NCBI RefSeq assembly: GCF_900184815.1
Contig: NZ_FXXQ01000003.1
Span: 124,001-188,000 of the forward strand
Direction of reading: 5' to 3'
Length of the DNA: 64,000 bases
Source: Boseongicola aestuarii
Lineage (GTDB): Bacteria > Pseudomonadota > Alphaproteobacteria > Rhodobacterales > Rhodobacteraceae
Shown here piece after piece: positions 14,715-24,800 of this stretch. Under the pieces are notes generated by a model. That model was not told the DNA's origin, ran no database searches, and worked only from the letters and a program-made list of their open reading frames with translations. A program made the translations under genes and the position numbers. Each line of letters opens with the position of its first letter. Position 1 is the first letter of the stretch.

Positions 14715-17300
14715 ATGACAGAACCTGCTCAACTTCCCCCGGAGGCGGCTGCGCGATTGGCGTGGCCGTTGCGTCTGACACTCGTCGGCCTTGTGGCGGA
14801 ACGGGGTGTGCGGGCGTTTTGGCCGCTTTGGTCCGTGCTGATCGCGGTATTGGCCGCGTTGATGCTGGGCTTGCAGGATATACTGATGCTGGAAGTCGTT
14901 TGGGGCGTTGGCGTCTTGTCCGTGCTGGCGGCGTTGTGGACGGCTGTGCGGGGCATTCAGGCCTTTCGCTGGCCGACGCAAGGGCAAGCCCTTGAGCGGT
15001 TGGACCGGACGTTGCCGGGCCGGCCTATTGCAGCGATTAGCGATGCGCAGGCGATCGGGGCGGGCGACCCGGCCTCTGAGGCGGTCTGGCGGGCGCATGT
15101 TGCACGCATGGCAGAGCGGGCGCGGGAGGCGAAAGCCGCCAGGCCTGACCTTAAGCTGGCAACACGAGATCCTTACGCATTGCGATACGTGGCTTTGTTG
15201 GGTCTTACCGTAGCTTTGCTGTTCGGATCGTTCCTGCGCGTGGCGTCGGTGTCCGAGATGGCCCCCGGCAATCAGGTCGTGGCCTCCGGGCCGTCATGGG
15301 AAGGATGGGTCGAGCCGCCGCTTTATACTGGCTTGCCGAGCCTCTATCTGAACGACATTTCTCGCAGTGGGTTTGAAGTGCCGGAAGGCAGCCGTGTGAC
15401 CATCCGCTTTTATGGCGAGATTGGTGAGCTTTCGCTGAACGAGACAGTTTCGGCGCGCACCGAGGATATTCCGCCTGCGACCGACCCCGTGCAGGCCTTT
15501 GATGTGTTGCAAAGCGGAACGATCGAGATCGCCGGTCCGGGTGGGCAAAGCTGGAATTTGACCGCCATTGAAGATGAGAACCCGTCCGTAGAATTTGATG
15601 GACCGATCACGCAGGGCGAAGGCGGCTGGATGGAAGCGCCGTTTGTGGCTTCAGATGATTATGGTGTTGCCGCTGGCACGATGACAGTGACGTTGGATCT
15701 GGGCGAGGTTGAGCGGCGGTATGGATTGGTAATCGATCCGGAGCCGCGTGATCCGATCGAGCTTGATATTCCGATCACGATAACCGGGGACCGCACGCAG
15801 TTTGCGGAAACGGTTGTCGATGATTTCAGCGAGCACCCTTGGGCAAACCTACCGGTGTCTGCGTCGTTGTCGGTGCAGGACGCGGCGGAGCATGAGGGCA
15901 TGTCCGCGCCTCAGTTTGCAACGCTGCCGGGGCGGCGGTTCTTTGATCCCTTGGCGAAGGCAATTATTGAGCAGCGGCGGGATCTGCTGTGGAACCGGGC
16001 GAATGCGCCTCGGGTTGCGCAGGTCTTGCGGGCGGTTTCGTTCCAGCCTGAGGGGATATTTCGGTCCGAGACTGTTTATCTGAAATTGCGTTTCGCCGTA
16101 CGGCGGTTGGAGACGCGAGTATCGCTTGGGCGATTGACGGATGAAGTCGTTGACGAGACGGCAGCGGCGCTGTGGGGGCTGGCTCTGGAGATTGAAGAGG
16201 GCGATCTAGGCGACGCATTGGAGCGTTTGCGCCGGGCGCAGGACCGTTTGGCTGAAGCGATCGAGAACGGTGCGACGGATGAGGAAATCGCCGAGCTGAT
16301 GCAGGAACTGCGTGAGGCGATGCAGGACTATATGAACCAGCTTGCGCAGCAAGGACAGGGCGAACAGCAGGAAATGGCCGAAGGCCAGGAAATGCAGGAG
16401 ATGACCGGCGATCAGCTTCAGGACATGCTGGATCGCCTGCAGGAGTTGATGGAGCAGGGGCGGATGGCCGAAGCTCAGCAGCTTTTGGATCAGTTGCGTC
16501 AGATGATGGAGAACATGCAGGTCGCTCAAGGTCAGCAGGGCGGGCAGCAAAGCCCCGGTGAGCAGGCGATGGAAGGTCTGGCCGAAACCTTGCGCGAGCA
16601 GCAGGGTCTGTCGGACGAGGCGTTCCGAGATCTTCAGGAGCAGTACAATCCGAACGCTCAGGCCGGGCAATCGAGTGAAAACGAAGGCGAGGGCGGCGAC
16701 GGCGAAGGTCGTGGTGCCGAGCATGACCAGCCGGGCAGTCAGGGCGAAGGCGGACAGCAAGGACGCCGAGGCGAGCCGGGGTCCGAGCAGCCGGGTGGCG
16801 GAGAAGGCAGTCTGGCAGATCGCCAGCAGGCTTTGCGCAATGAATTGAACCGTCAGCAGCAAAACCTGCCGGGAGCCGGAACGCCTGAGGGTGATGCCGC
16901 GCGCGAATCGCTTGGACGGGCGGGCGAAGCGATGGATGACGCCGAGGAGGCGCTGCGGCAGGAAGACTTTGCCGAGGCGCTGGACAGCCAGTCGCAGGCG
17001 ATGGAAGCCTTGCGCGAAGGAATGCGGGAGTTGGCCGAGCAAATGGCCGAGCAACAGCAACAGCAGGGCGGTCAGCAGGGTCAGCAGTTGGGGCAGAACG
17101 ACCCGAACGGCAGTCGTGATCCGCTGGGTCGCGAGGCCGGGGAGAACGGCCGGATCGGCACGGATGAACAGCTTTTGCAGGGCGATGACGTTTACAGGCG
17201 CGCGCGCGAGCTGCTGGACGAGATCCGCAAGCGCTCGGGTGAACAGAACCGACCGACGGAAGAGCTGGAGTATCTGAAGCGGCTTCTTGAGCGGTTTTGA
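14715..17300 (+). CDS. TIGR02302 family / DUF4175 protein
   Basis: 861 residues. Seen: N-terminal membrane segments (about residues 30-75) and another near 157-177, an exported beta-rich central part, then from about residue 520 a long region of Gln, Met and Glu-rich helices, a Gly/Gln/Glu low-complexity stretch, and another helical section ending in ELLDEIRKRSGE...YLKRLLERF. Known: the family is conserved in alphaproteobacteria, often beside lysA, with unknown function; envelope roles are assumed. The ATG at 14715 begins MTEPAQLPPEAAAR, like relatives; a frame 15 codons longer overlaps lysA. Low-complexity Gln stretches make this part prone to repeat-length variation. Confidence 0.9.
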   Translation: MTEPAQLPPEAAARLAWPLRLTLVGLVAERGVRAFWPLWSVLIAVLAALMLGLQDILMLEVVWGVGVLSVLAALWTAVRGIQAFRWPTQGQALERLDRTLPGRPIAAISDAQAIGAGDPASEAVWRAHVARMAERAREAKAARPDLKLATRDPYALRYVALLGLTVALLFGSFLRVASVSEMAPGNQVVASGPSWEGWVEPPLYTGLPSLYLNDISRSGFEVPEGSRVTIRFYGEIGELSLNETVSARTEDIPPATDPVQAFDVLQSGTIEIAGPGGQSWNLTAIEDENPSVEFDGPITQGEGGWMEAPFVASDDYGVAAGTMTVTLDLGEVERRYGLVIDPEPRDPIELDIPITITGDRTQFAETVVDDFSEHPWANLPVSASLSVQDAAEHEGMSAPQFATLPGRRFFDPLAKAIIEQRRDLLWNRANAPRVAQVLRAVSFQPEGIFRSETVYLKLRFAVRRLETRVSLGRLTDEVVDETAAALWGLALEIEEGDLGDALERLRRAQDRLAEAIENGATDEEIAELMQELREAMQDYMNQLAQQGQGEQQEMAEGQEMQEMTGDQLQDMLDRLQELMEQGRMAEAQQLLDQLRQMMENMQVAQGQQGGQQSPGEQAMEGLAETLREQQGLSDEAFRDLQEQYNPNAQAGQSSENEGEGGDGEGRGAEHDQPGSQGEGGQQGRRGEPGSEQPGGGEGSLADRQQALRNELNRQQQNLPGAGTPEGDAARESLGRAGEAMDDAEEALRQEDFAEALDSQSQAMEALREGMRELAEQMAEQQQQQGGQQGQQLGQNDPNGSRDPLGREAGENGRIGTDEQLLQGDDVYRRARELLDEIRKRSGEQNRPTEELEYLKRLLERF

Positions 17301-17400
17301 TCGAACCGGCGGCACCTTGCCAACGCCCAAATCTTGATCTTTCGCGTTGCGAAGTCGGGGCGTAGGCTGAAGCCGAGCAGATAAAAATAACAGGTGGCCC

Positions 17401-18657
17401 ATGCGTGGATTTTTAGCGGCAGTTGCCGTACTTTTTTCCGTATCAAACGTCGTTGCCAGCCCTGCGCCGGAGTATTCGGTGTATCCAAAACCACGACCTG
17501 CCACAGGAGCCATGGTGCTGACGCAAGCCCAGACATCGAATGCCGCTTTCGCGCGCTGGATCGACCAGTTTCGCGGTCGTGCGCGGGCGGCTGGTATCCG
17601 GGACAGCGTTTTTAATGCGTCTTTTCAGGGTATTAGATATAATACCAGCGTTATTCAGAAGGACAGGAACCAGTCCGAATTTACCAAGCAGATCTGGGAT
17701 TATCTTGACAGTGCGGTGTCGGATACGCGGGTGCGAAATGGGCGCGCTGCGCTTCGTGACAACCGGCGTACGCTGGCCGAGATTGAGGCGCGCTATGGTG
17801 TCGAGGCCGAGGTCGTAACGGCTGTTTGGGGGCTGGAAAGCGCCTATGGCGCGTTTAGGGGCGATACTCCGATTATCGAGGCCTTGGCGACTTTGGCGTT
17901 TGACGGGCGGCGCGGGCGGTTTTTTGAACAGCAGTTGATAGCGGCCTTGAAAATTATCCAGTCCGGCGATGTGAGGCCGCGCGATATGCGGGGGTCATGG
18001 GCCGGGGCGATGGGGCACACACAGTTTATTCCGACCTCGTATCTTTCTTATGCCCAAGATTTTCGCGGCGATGGCAGGCGGGATATCTGGTCGGACGATC
18101 CAACCGATGCCCTGGCATCGACGGCAGGATATCTGAAGGCGTTTGGCTGGACCAAGGGGCAGCCTTGGGGCGTTGAAGTGCGCCTTCCGCGCGGATTTGA
18201 TTATCGTCAGACGGGCGAACGGACCAAGAAGTCCCCGACACAATGGGCTAGTTTGGGTGTCCGTGACGTTAACGGTGCTCGCGTGCCGGATTACGGGCGC
18301 GCGTCGATCCTGTTGCCCGCGGGGGCGCATGGGGCGGCGTTCATGATCTTTGACAACTTCCATGTGATCGAAAGATACAACGCTGCGGATGCTTATGTGA
18401 TCGGGGTCGGGCTGTTGAGCGGCCAGATTGCGGGGGGCGGGCCTTTGAAGGCGTCATGGCCGCGCGATGATCGCAACCTTGCAAGCCGCGAGAAGCAGGA
18501 AATGCAGAGGCTTTTGACGCGCAAGGGCTTTAGCACGCAGGGTGTGGACGGGATCATAGGGCCGAACACGATCGCGGCGATCCGCAAGTTTCAGGCCTCG
18601 GTTGGGATGATCCCGGATGGCTACGCCAGTTATGAGGTGCTGCGCCGCCTGCGTTAG
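17401..18657 (+). CDS. Lytic murein transglycosylase, MltB type, with peptidoglycan-binding domain
   Basis: 418 residues. A signal peptide ends near residue 20 (no lipobox seen). The SLT_2 domain covers about 45-340, with catalytic Glu at 146 in VWGLESAYG and the AMGHTQFIPTSYL motif near 203-215. A PG_binding_1 domain occupies the last ~60 residues (LLTRKGFSTQGVDGIIGPNT). Known: these enzymes cleave the MurNAc-GlcNAc bond of peptidoglycan, forming 1,6-anhydro ends, in the periplasm. AGGTGG precedes the ATG. The stop overlaps the stop of the convergent tag gene. Confidence 0.95.
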   Translation: MRGFLAAVAVLFSVSNVVASPAPEYSVYPKPRPATGAMVLTQAQTSNAAFARWIDQFRGRARAAGIRDSVFNASFQGIRYNTSVIQKDRNQSEFTKQIWDYLDSAVSDTRVRNGRAALRDNRRTLAEIEARYGVEAEVVTAVWGLESAYGAFRGDTPIIEALATLAFDGRRGRFFEQQLIAALKIIQSGDVRPRDMRGSWAGAMGHTQFIPTSYLSYAQDFRGDGRRDIWSDDPTDALASTAGYLKAFGWTKGQPWGVEVRLPRGFDYRQTGERTKKSPTQWASLGVRDVNGARVPDYGRASILLPAGAHGAAFMIFDNFHVIERYNAADAYVIGVGLLSGQIAGGGPLKASWPRDDRNLASREKQEMQRLLTRKGFSTQGVDGIIGPNTIAAIRKFQASVGMIPDGYASYEVLRRLR

Positions 18658-19226
18658 GGGCGGTAGCACCAGCAGCCCTGATGATGGTCGTTGACCACGC
18701 CGACGGCTTGCAAATAGGCGTAGATGATCGTGGGTCCGACAAAGGACATGCCGCGCTTTTTGAGGTCCTTGGAGATGACGTCCGACAGAGGTGTCGTGGC
18801 CGGCATTTCAGCGGGGCCGGACCAGTTTCCCTTGATAGGTGCGTCGTCGACATGTGCCCAGAGCCAGTTTGAAAAGCTGCCGAATTCCTTTTGCATATCC
18901 AGAAAGATGCGAGCGTTCTTGCGGGCTGCGGGAACCTTTTGGCGGTGTCGGACGATGCCGGGGTTGCTGAGAGCTTTGTGCAGTTCGAAGTCGGTCATAT
19001 CGGCGACGCGCTGGACGTCGAAGTTGTGGTAAACTTCGCGGTAGCCGTCGCGTTTCCTGAGGATGGTTTCCCAGGACAATCCGGCGTGCGCTCCTTCCAG
19101 GATGAGCATCTCGAACAGCATTTGGTCATCGCGGACGGGTACGCCCCATTCGGTGTCGTGGTAGTGGGCGTAGAGTTCGGAATGCGAGCCGAAACAGCGG
19201 GGCTTATCGTCGATTGGGTCTGCCAT
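18654..19226 (-). CDS. tag: DNA-3-methyladenine glycosylase I
   Basis: 190 residues, the usual Tag size. Seen: RCFGSH with zinc-ligand Cys11, YHDTEWGVP with His23, the SWETIL and FVGPTIIYAYLQA segments, and C-terminal DHHQGCWCY carrying the remaining zinc ligands. Known: Tag excises 3-methyladenine from alkylated DNA, starting base-excision repair. The ATG at 19226 matches the family N-terminus; the frame is open 51 codons further upstream, but that extension is unlike the family. It converges on the transglycosylase with overlapping stops. The gap upstream, to 19460, holds short direct repeats (GACGTCGGT twice near 19350-19375, ATGCTGGCCG twice near 19385-19425) and no gene I can support. 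Confidence 0.95.
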   Translation of the reverse strand: MADPIDDKPRCFGSHSELYAHYHDTEWGVPVRDDQMLFEMLILEGAHAGLSWETILRKRDGYREVYHNFDVQRVADMTDFELHKALSNPGIVRHRQKVPAARKNARIFLDMQKEFGSFSNWLWAHVDDAPIKGNWSGPAEMPATTPLSDVISKDLKKRGMSFVGPTIIYAYLQAVGVVNDHHQGCWCYRP

Positions 19227-19460
19227 GCGATAAACGATAGCGTTCTCGGGGGGCGGCGTCACGTGGGGTAACGGACGCAACGCGCGGTGGTCGGAGCGTC
19301 CCGCAACCGGGACAATGGTTAACGCCTGTGAAACAAAGAGAATAAGAGAAAACGCGACGTCGGTATGACGTCGGTGCACGTTGCTATGCTGGCCGGCAGG
19401 ACCACCAGATATGCTGGCCGCGATAACCCGGTTTAAGACGTGATGAGGGCGCCGCGCGCT

Positions 19461-19775
19461 CTACATGTGGTCTTCGGCGTCGGACACATCAATGCCAAGT
19501 GCGTCGAGGCCGCTTTCGAGGTATTCTGCCAGTCCCGGAATGCCGGAGAGGTATTTCTCAGTTGGTGCCGTGGCCTCGATCCGCGCGGTTTCCAAGGCCT
19601 CTTCGACCTCATCGGCGCTGTAGGTTTCGCGACCGATCCACATGAGCGCGACGAGGCTGACTTGTTCGTCTTCGTTCAGACCTGAAATATAGTCGGACAT
19701 ATGTTTGCTGTCAGGGCCGTATTCGCGGCACAGAAAGATCACGCGAACGATTTTTCCGGTTGAGATGTCGAGCAT
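19461..19775 (-). CDS. DUF3775 domain protein
   Basis: 104 residues, acidic. Seen: LNEDEQVSLVALMWIGRETY followed by an EEALETAR helix and LSGIPGLAEYLESGLDALG, the pattern I associate with DUF3775 proteins of alphaproteobacteria. Function unknown; no signal peptide or membrane segment. A strong AGGAGG lies eight bases before the ATG. It is divergent from the GH1 gene. Confidence 0.82.
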   Translation of the reverse strand: MLDISTGKIVRVIFLCREYGPDSKHMSDYISGLNEDEQVSLVALMWIGRETYSADEVEEALETARIEATAPTEKYLSGIPGLAEYLESGLDALGIDVSDAEDHM

Positions 19776-19913
19776 GGGTGATCCTCCTGATTTCGGTCAC
19801 ACTAGGCGTGATGGTAGGGCGAGGCTTTGCGTCAGATCAAGCGGGGGATGGCCTTGTTGCGGCAAGCGGCTTCGCTTAGGGCTTGGGTCAACGCTTGGAG
19901 CGAGGGTTTTGAG

Positions 19914-21245
19914 ATGGCATTCACTTTTTCACGCGGCGATTTCCCGGCCGATTTCAGGTTTGGCGCGGCGACGGCGGCCTATCAGATCGAGGGGACGTCT
20001 TTCGGGCGCGTCGGGTCGACTCATTGGGACACGTTCGCGGCCGGACCGGGCAATGTGGTGAACGGCGAGGACGGGCGGGTTGCTTGCGATCACTATCATC
20101 GCTGGGGCGAGGATCTGGATCTGGTGCGCGACGGGAATTTCGATGTGTATCGGTTTTCAACCATGTGGCCGCGTGTGATGCCGGATGGGCGGACGGTCAG
20201 TGCGGAGGGGTTGGATTTTTACGACCGTTTGGTGGATGGAATGGTCGAGCGGGGATTGTCTCCGAACCTGACGCTGTATCACTGGGACATGCCATCGGCT
20301 TTGGCGGATTTAGGGGGCTGGACGCACCCGGATGTGGGCAAGTGGTTTGCCGATTACACGGAAGCGGTGATCGGGCGGATTGGCGACCGGATGGACGCGG
20401 TTGCGACGATCAACGAGCCGTGGTGCGTGGCGTGGCTGGCGCATTTTCTCGGCGGGCATGCACCGGGGATTCGCGATATTCGGGCGGCAGCGCGGGCGAT
20501 GCATCATGTGTTGGTGGCCCATGCGCGGTCTTTGGAGGTGATGCGGTCGGCGGGGCAGGAGAACCTTGGGATCGTATTGAATTTTGAGCATTCCACGCCG
20601 GCGAGTGAGGACGAGTCGGATGTGTTGGCGGCCAAAACCTATGACGGGATTTACAATCGGTGGTTTGCGGGTGCGATCACGGGTGGGGCCTATCCGGCGG
20701 ACATTCTGGAGGTGTTGGAGCCGCATATGCCGCAAGGGTGGCAGGACGATATGGCGGCGATTTCGGCGCCGATTGATTGGCTGGGGATCAATTACTACAC
20801 GCGCTCGATCCATGAAGCCGTTCCTGGGGCAGTTTGGCCGGCGGAGCGGGCTGTGCCGGGAGACTTGCCAAAAACTGCGCAGCAGTGGGAGATTTATCCC
20901 GAAGGGCTTTATGGGTTCTTGATGCGGCTGCAGCGGGAGTTCACGGGCGAATTGCCAATTTATGTGACTGAGAACGGGATGGCCGGTGCGGATCCCGGGG
21001 ATGCCGGTCTGGTCGATGACCCGGCGCGGATTGCATATTTTGACGCGCATGTGGGAGCGGTGAAACAGGCGATTGCAGATGGGGCCCCGGTGAAGGGGTA
21101 TTTCGCGTGGTCTTTGTTGGACAATTACGAGTGGGCGTTTGGATATGACAAGCGGTTCGGGATCGTACATGTGAATTACGAGACTCAAGAGCGTACGCCG
21201 AAAGGATCGTATCTGGCGTTTCAACGGGCGTTGGTGCGCGACTGA
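19914..21245 (+). CDS. GH1 family beta-glucosidase
   Basis: 443 residues from the ATG at 19914, normal for family 1. Seen: N-terminal FRFGAATAAYQIEG, acid/base Glu168 in TINEPW, nucleophile Glu353 in YVTENGMA, and the aglycone-side WSLLDNYEWAFGYDKRFGI near the C-terminus. Known: retaining beta-glycosidases acting on cellobiose and other beta-glucosides, usually cytoplasmic; no signal peptide here. A frame 29 codons longer is open, but GCGAGGG before 19914 and the family N-terminus favour the shorter start. No sugar transporter or regulator is adjacent, unlike the alpha/beta-glucoside operons of many relatives. Confidence 0.95.
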   Translation: MAFTFSRGDFPADFRFGAATAAYQIEGTSFGRVGSTHWDTFAAGPGNVVNGEDGRVACDHYHRWGEDLDLVRDGNFDVYRFSTMWPRVMPDGRTVSAEGLDFYDRLVDGMVERGLSPNLTLYHWDMPSALADLGGWTHPDVGKWFADYTEAVIGRIGDRMDAVATINEPWCVAWLAHFLGGHAPGIRDIRAAARAMHHVLVAHARSLEVMRSAGQENLGIVLNFEHSTPASEDESDVLAAKTYDGIYNRWFAGAITGGAYPADILEVLEPHMPQGWQDDMAAISAPIDWLGINYYTRSIHEAVPGAVWPAERAVPGDLPKTAQQWEIYPEGLYGFLMRLQREFTGELPIYVTENGMAGADPGDAGLVDDPARIAYFDAHVGAVKQAIADGAPVKGYFAWSLLDNYEWAFGYDKRFGIVHVNYETQERTPKGSYLAFQRALVRD

Positions 21246-21418
21246 CTTCGGCAGATTTTTGATATCGGTTCGGTTTGGCCGTCATAGATGCAGCAATTTG
21301 TATATTTCTTTACTCTCGACACGCACTGCGCGAAGAAACCTGATAAGCTGAGGGTAGTCTGACGAGTTTCGCAATTCGCCGTGTTGGTTGGCGATGAATT
21401 GGGAAAGGAGAGCGAACC

Positions 21419-21817
21419 ATGTCTCAGTTGGAGTTTTTTACTTTACTTTCGGCGCTTTGGATCGCGGTGGCTTGGCTTCCGTATATTCTCGACCGGATCA
21501 TGGTGCGAGGACTTATGGGCGCTCTGGCGAACCCCAGTCCGGATGCCATTCCGCAATCGGCTTGGGCCGTTCGGGCGATGGCTGCGCACAAAGTTGCGGT
21601 CGAGGCTTTTGTCGCCTTTGGGCCGGTTGCGGTTTTTGCAATGATGCGGATGCCAGAGGATAGTTATCCGGGCATCTTGGCGATGACGTTCTTCATTGGC
21701 ATATTCGCGCACTATTGGATCTATGTTCTGGGCATTGTGGTATTGCGCACCCTGAGTTTTGCTCTGGCGTCGCTTTCGACCGTGGCGCTGGCATTGCGGG
21801 CTTTGGGTGTAATCTGA
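21419..21817 (+). CDS. MAPEG family membrane protein
   Basis: 132 residues with four hydrophobic segments. Seen: RAMAAHKVAVEAFVAFGPVA near residues 56-75, which resembles the MAPEG signature (RA..AH.N..E.f..fa) although Asn is replaced by Val. Known: eukaryotic members are glutathione/eicosanoid enzymes; bacterial ones are mostly unassigned. AAAGGAG lies about six bases before the ATG. It converges with the tail of dnaE2 with six bases between stops, at the place where that polymerase gene seems to have lost its end. Confidence 0.82.
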   Translation: MSQLEFFTLLSALWIAVAWLPYILDRIMVRGLMGALANPSPDAIPQSAWAVRAMAAHKVAVEAFVAFGPVAVFAMMRMPEDSYPGILAMTFFIGIFAHYWIYVLGIVVLRTLSFALASLSTVALALRALGVI

Positions 21818-21823
21818 GGCTTG

Positions 21824-24800
21824 CTATTGGCGTGAGGTTCGCCGGTTCCGGGTGGGGCCATCGGTCTCTCCCCAGACATCGGTCCGCATGGTGCCTTTGG
21901 CGTCGGTGAAGCGACGGGGCGGGGGCTCTGCCCCCGACAGCCTCTGGCCGTCTCCCCCGGGATATTTTTCAACAGAAGAAGCGCAATTTGAATCAAATTC
22001 TATGGGTTTTGTGCCGGGCGTGAGTTTGTGGCGCAGGAAGGCCATGGGGTGGGCACGCAAGGTGAGGCGCATGGAGACGTAGTCTTCGACCACTTCTTCG
22101 CCGAGGGACATTTTTGGCAGGTTGGCGAGTGGCTCGAGGATGCCTTCGCCGTCCATGTCTCCCCCGAACAGCGGCAGGGGTTTTTCCGAGGCGATTGCGG
22201 CAGCGGCCCAGAGGGCGTCACGGCGATTGATGCCCAGTGAGGCGAAGGTATCGGCTTCGGCGAGGGTTCTGAGTTGCCTTGGTTGCAGGCCGGCGCGGCG
22301 CCAGACGTCTTCGACCGAGAGGTAGCCATTGCCGCGAGCGGCGGCGATCCATGTGGCCTCTTCTTCGCGCATGGATTTGATCTGACGGAAGCCGAGGCGG
22401 AGCGCGAGGCCGCCTTTGCCGTTGCTTTCCATGATGTTGTCCCAAGTCGAGGTGTTGATATCGACGGGGCGGATTTCGACGCCGTGTTCGCTTGCGTCGC
22501 GCACGATCTGGGCAGGTGCGTAAAAGCCCATGGGTTGGGAGTTGAGGAGCGCGCAGGCAAAGATACCCGGGTGGTGGCATTTAAGCCAGCTTGAGGCGTA
22601 GACGAGGAGGGCGAAGGAGGCGGCGTGGCTTTCGGGAAAGCCGTAAGATCCGAAGCCTTCGATTTGGGAAAAGCAGCGTTCCGCGAATTCGGTGTCGTAG
22701 CCGTTTTTGTGCATTCCGCGCATGAAGAGGGTGCGGAATTCCGAGACGTTGCCGTGCTTTTTGAAGGTCGCAAGGGAGCGGCGGAGGCGGTCGGCTTGTT
22801 CGGGGGTAAAGCCTGCGCCGACGATGGCGATTTGCATCGCCTGTTCCTGGAACAGCGGCACGCCAAGGGTTTTGCCGAGGACTTTGCCCAGTTCGTCGGA
22901 GGGGAATTCGACTTTCTCTTCGCCGTTGCGTCGCCGCAGGTAGGGGTGGACCATGTCGCCCTGGATGGGACCGGGACGGATGATCGCAGTCTCGATGACG
23001 AGGTCATAGAAGGTGCGGGGTTTCATGCGGGGCAGAAAGTTCATTTGCGCGCGGCTTTCGACCTGGAAGACGCCCAGGCTATCGGCGCGGCAGAGCATGT
23101 CGTAGGTGGCCGGGTCCTCGGGGGGCAGGGTCGCCAGCGTGTAGTCGATGTGGTGGTGGCGGTTGATCAGGTCGAAGGCTTTGCGGATGCACGACAGCAT
23201 GCCAAGGGCGAGGATGTCGACCTTGAGGATACCGAGGCTGTCGATGTCGTCCTTGTCCCAGCAGATGACGGTGCGGTCCTCCATGGTAGCGTTTTCCACC
23301 GGCACCAGTTCGTCGAGGCGGCCTTCGGTGACAATGAAGCCGCCAACGTGTTGGGAGAGGTGACGCGGGAAGCCCTGAATTTCGAAGATCAGTTTCAGTG
23401 TTTGCGCGAGGCGGCGGTCGGTCGGGTCGAGGCCGATTTCACGAAGTTGCTGGTCGGCCATGCCGGAGGTATCGAAGAAGCCCCAAAGCTGGGAAGAGAT
23501 AGCGCTGATCGTGTCTTCGGTGAGGCCCATGGCGCGGCCCACCTCGCGGATCGCGCGTTTGCCGCGATAGTGGACGACCGTGGCGCAAAGGCCCGCGCGG
23601 TGGCGGCCGTAGCGCTCGTAGATATGCTGGATCACTTCCTCGCGGCGTTCGTGTTCGAAATCGACATCGATGTCGGGTGGCTCGTCCCGGGCTTCCGAGA
23701 CGAAGCGCTCGAAGACCATGGTGCCGATTTCGGGGGAAACCGAGGTAACGCCGAGGCAGTAGCAGACGACCGAGTTGGCAGCGGATCCGCGGCCCTGACA
23801 AAGGATATTTCGTGAGCGGGCGAAGGCGACGATATCGCGAACCGTGAGGAAGTAGGGTTCGTATTTGAGTTTCGCGATGAGGGTCAACTCGTGGGCGAGT
23901 AGGGTTTTGACTTTGTCTGGGACGCCGGAGGGATAGCGCCACTTCAGACCTTCGTGGGCGAGGCGGGACAGACGCTCGGAGGCGGTTTCGCCCTGGGCGA
24001 TTTCGGAGGGGTATTCGTATCGCAACTCATCGAGCGAGAAGGTGAGGCTGTCGGCAAGCGCCGCGGCGCGGGTGACGGCTTCGGTGTGGGGGGCGAGAAA
24101 ACGGCAGAGGTCGGCCTCCGAGCGCAGGCGTTGTTCGCCATTGGCAAGTGCGGCGCGGCCAAGGTCATCGACGCGTGACCCTGTGCGCACGGCGGTCAGG
24201 ACATCGGCGAGTTTGCGGCGGTTGCCGTGGTGCATGATCGGTGAGGCGCTGGCGATGGTTTCAAGGTGCATCTCTTTGGCGATGCCAGTGAGATGATCAA
24301 AGCGGTCCAGATCCTGACCGTCATACTTCGGCGCCAGAAGCAGATAGCAATCGGTGCCAAAGCGGCGCGTCAGCCAGCGTGCCTCCTGTCGCCACCCCTC
24401 CACACCACGCTTTGCGGTCTGCGCGTTTGGTGGGTGGACCAATAGCGCGAGGTTCGCGCCGAACTCTACCAGATCGTCCATGCGCAACTGGCAACTGCCC
24501 TTTTCAGCGCGAAGGCGCCCGCGCGAGATCATGCGACACAGGTTGGCCCAGCCCTGACGGTTTTTCGGCAAGGCGGTCACGGTGAAACCGCTGTCCAGAA
24601 CGAGCCGTGCGGCGGGGATCAGGCGGGGGACGTTCAGGATGGCGGCAGAAGCGTCCAGAGGTGGTGGCGTGACGCGGGTTTCAAACGCGGCCTTGGGGCC
24701 GTCGAGGAAGTCTTCAACCTCCTCTGGGGCAAGCGCGCCGTTCTTGCGCCGCTCGGAACCGCCGGGGTAGCTTTCAAAAACTTGCGGTTTTCTGGTCCAG

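Noticed and set aside
19340-19430. Short direct repeats near the tag upstream region as a possible CRISPR or integrase site
   Set aside because: Only two copies each of 9-10 bases with different spacing; no array, leader or integrase gene.
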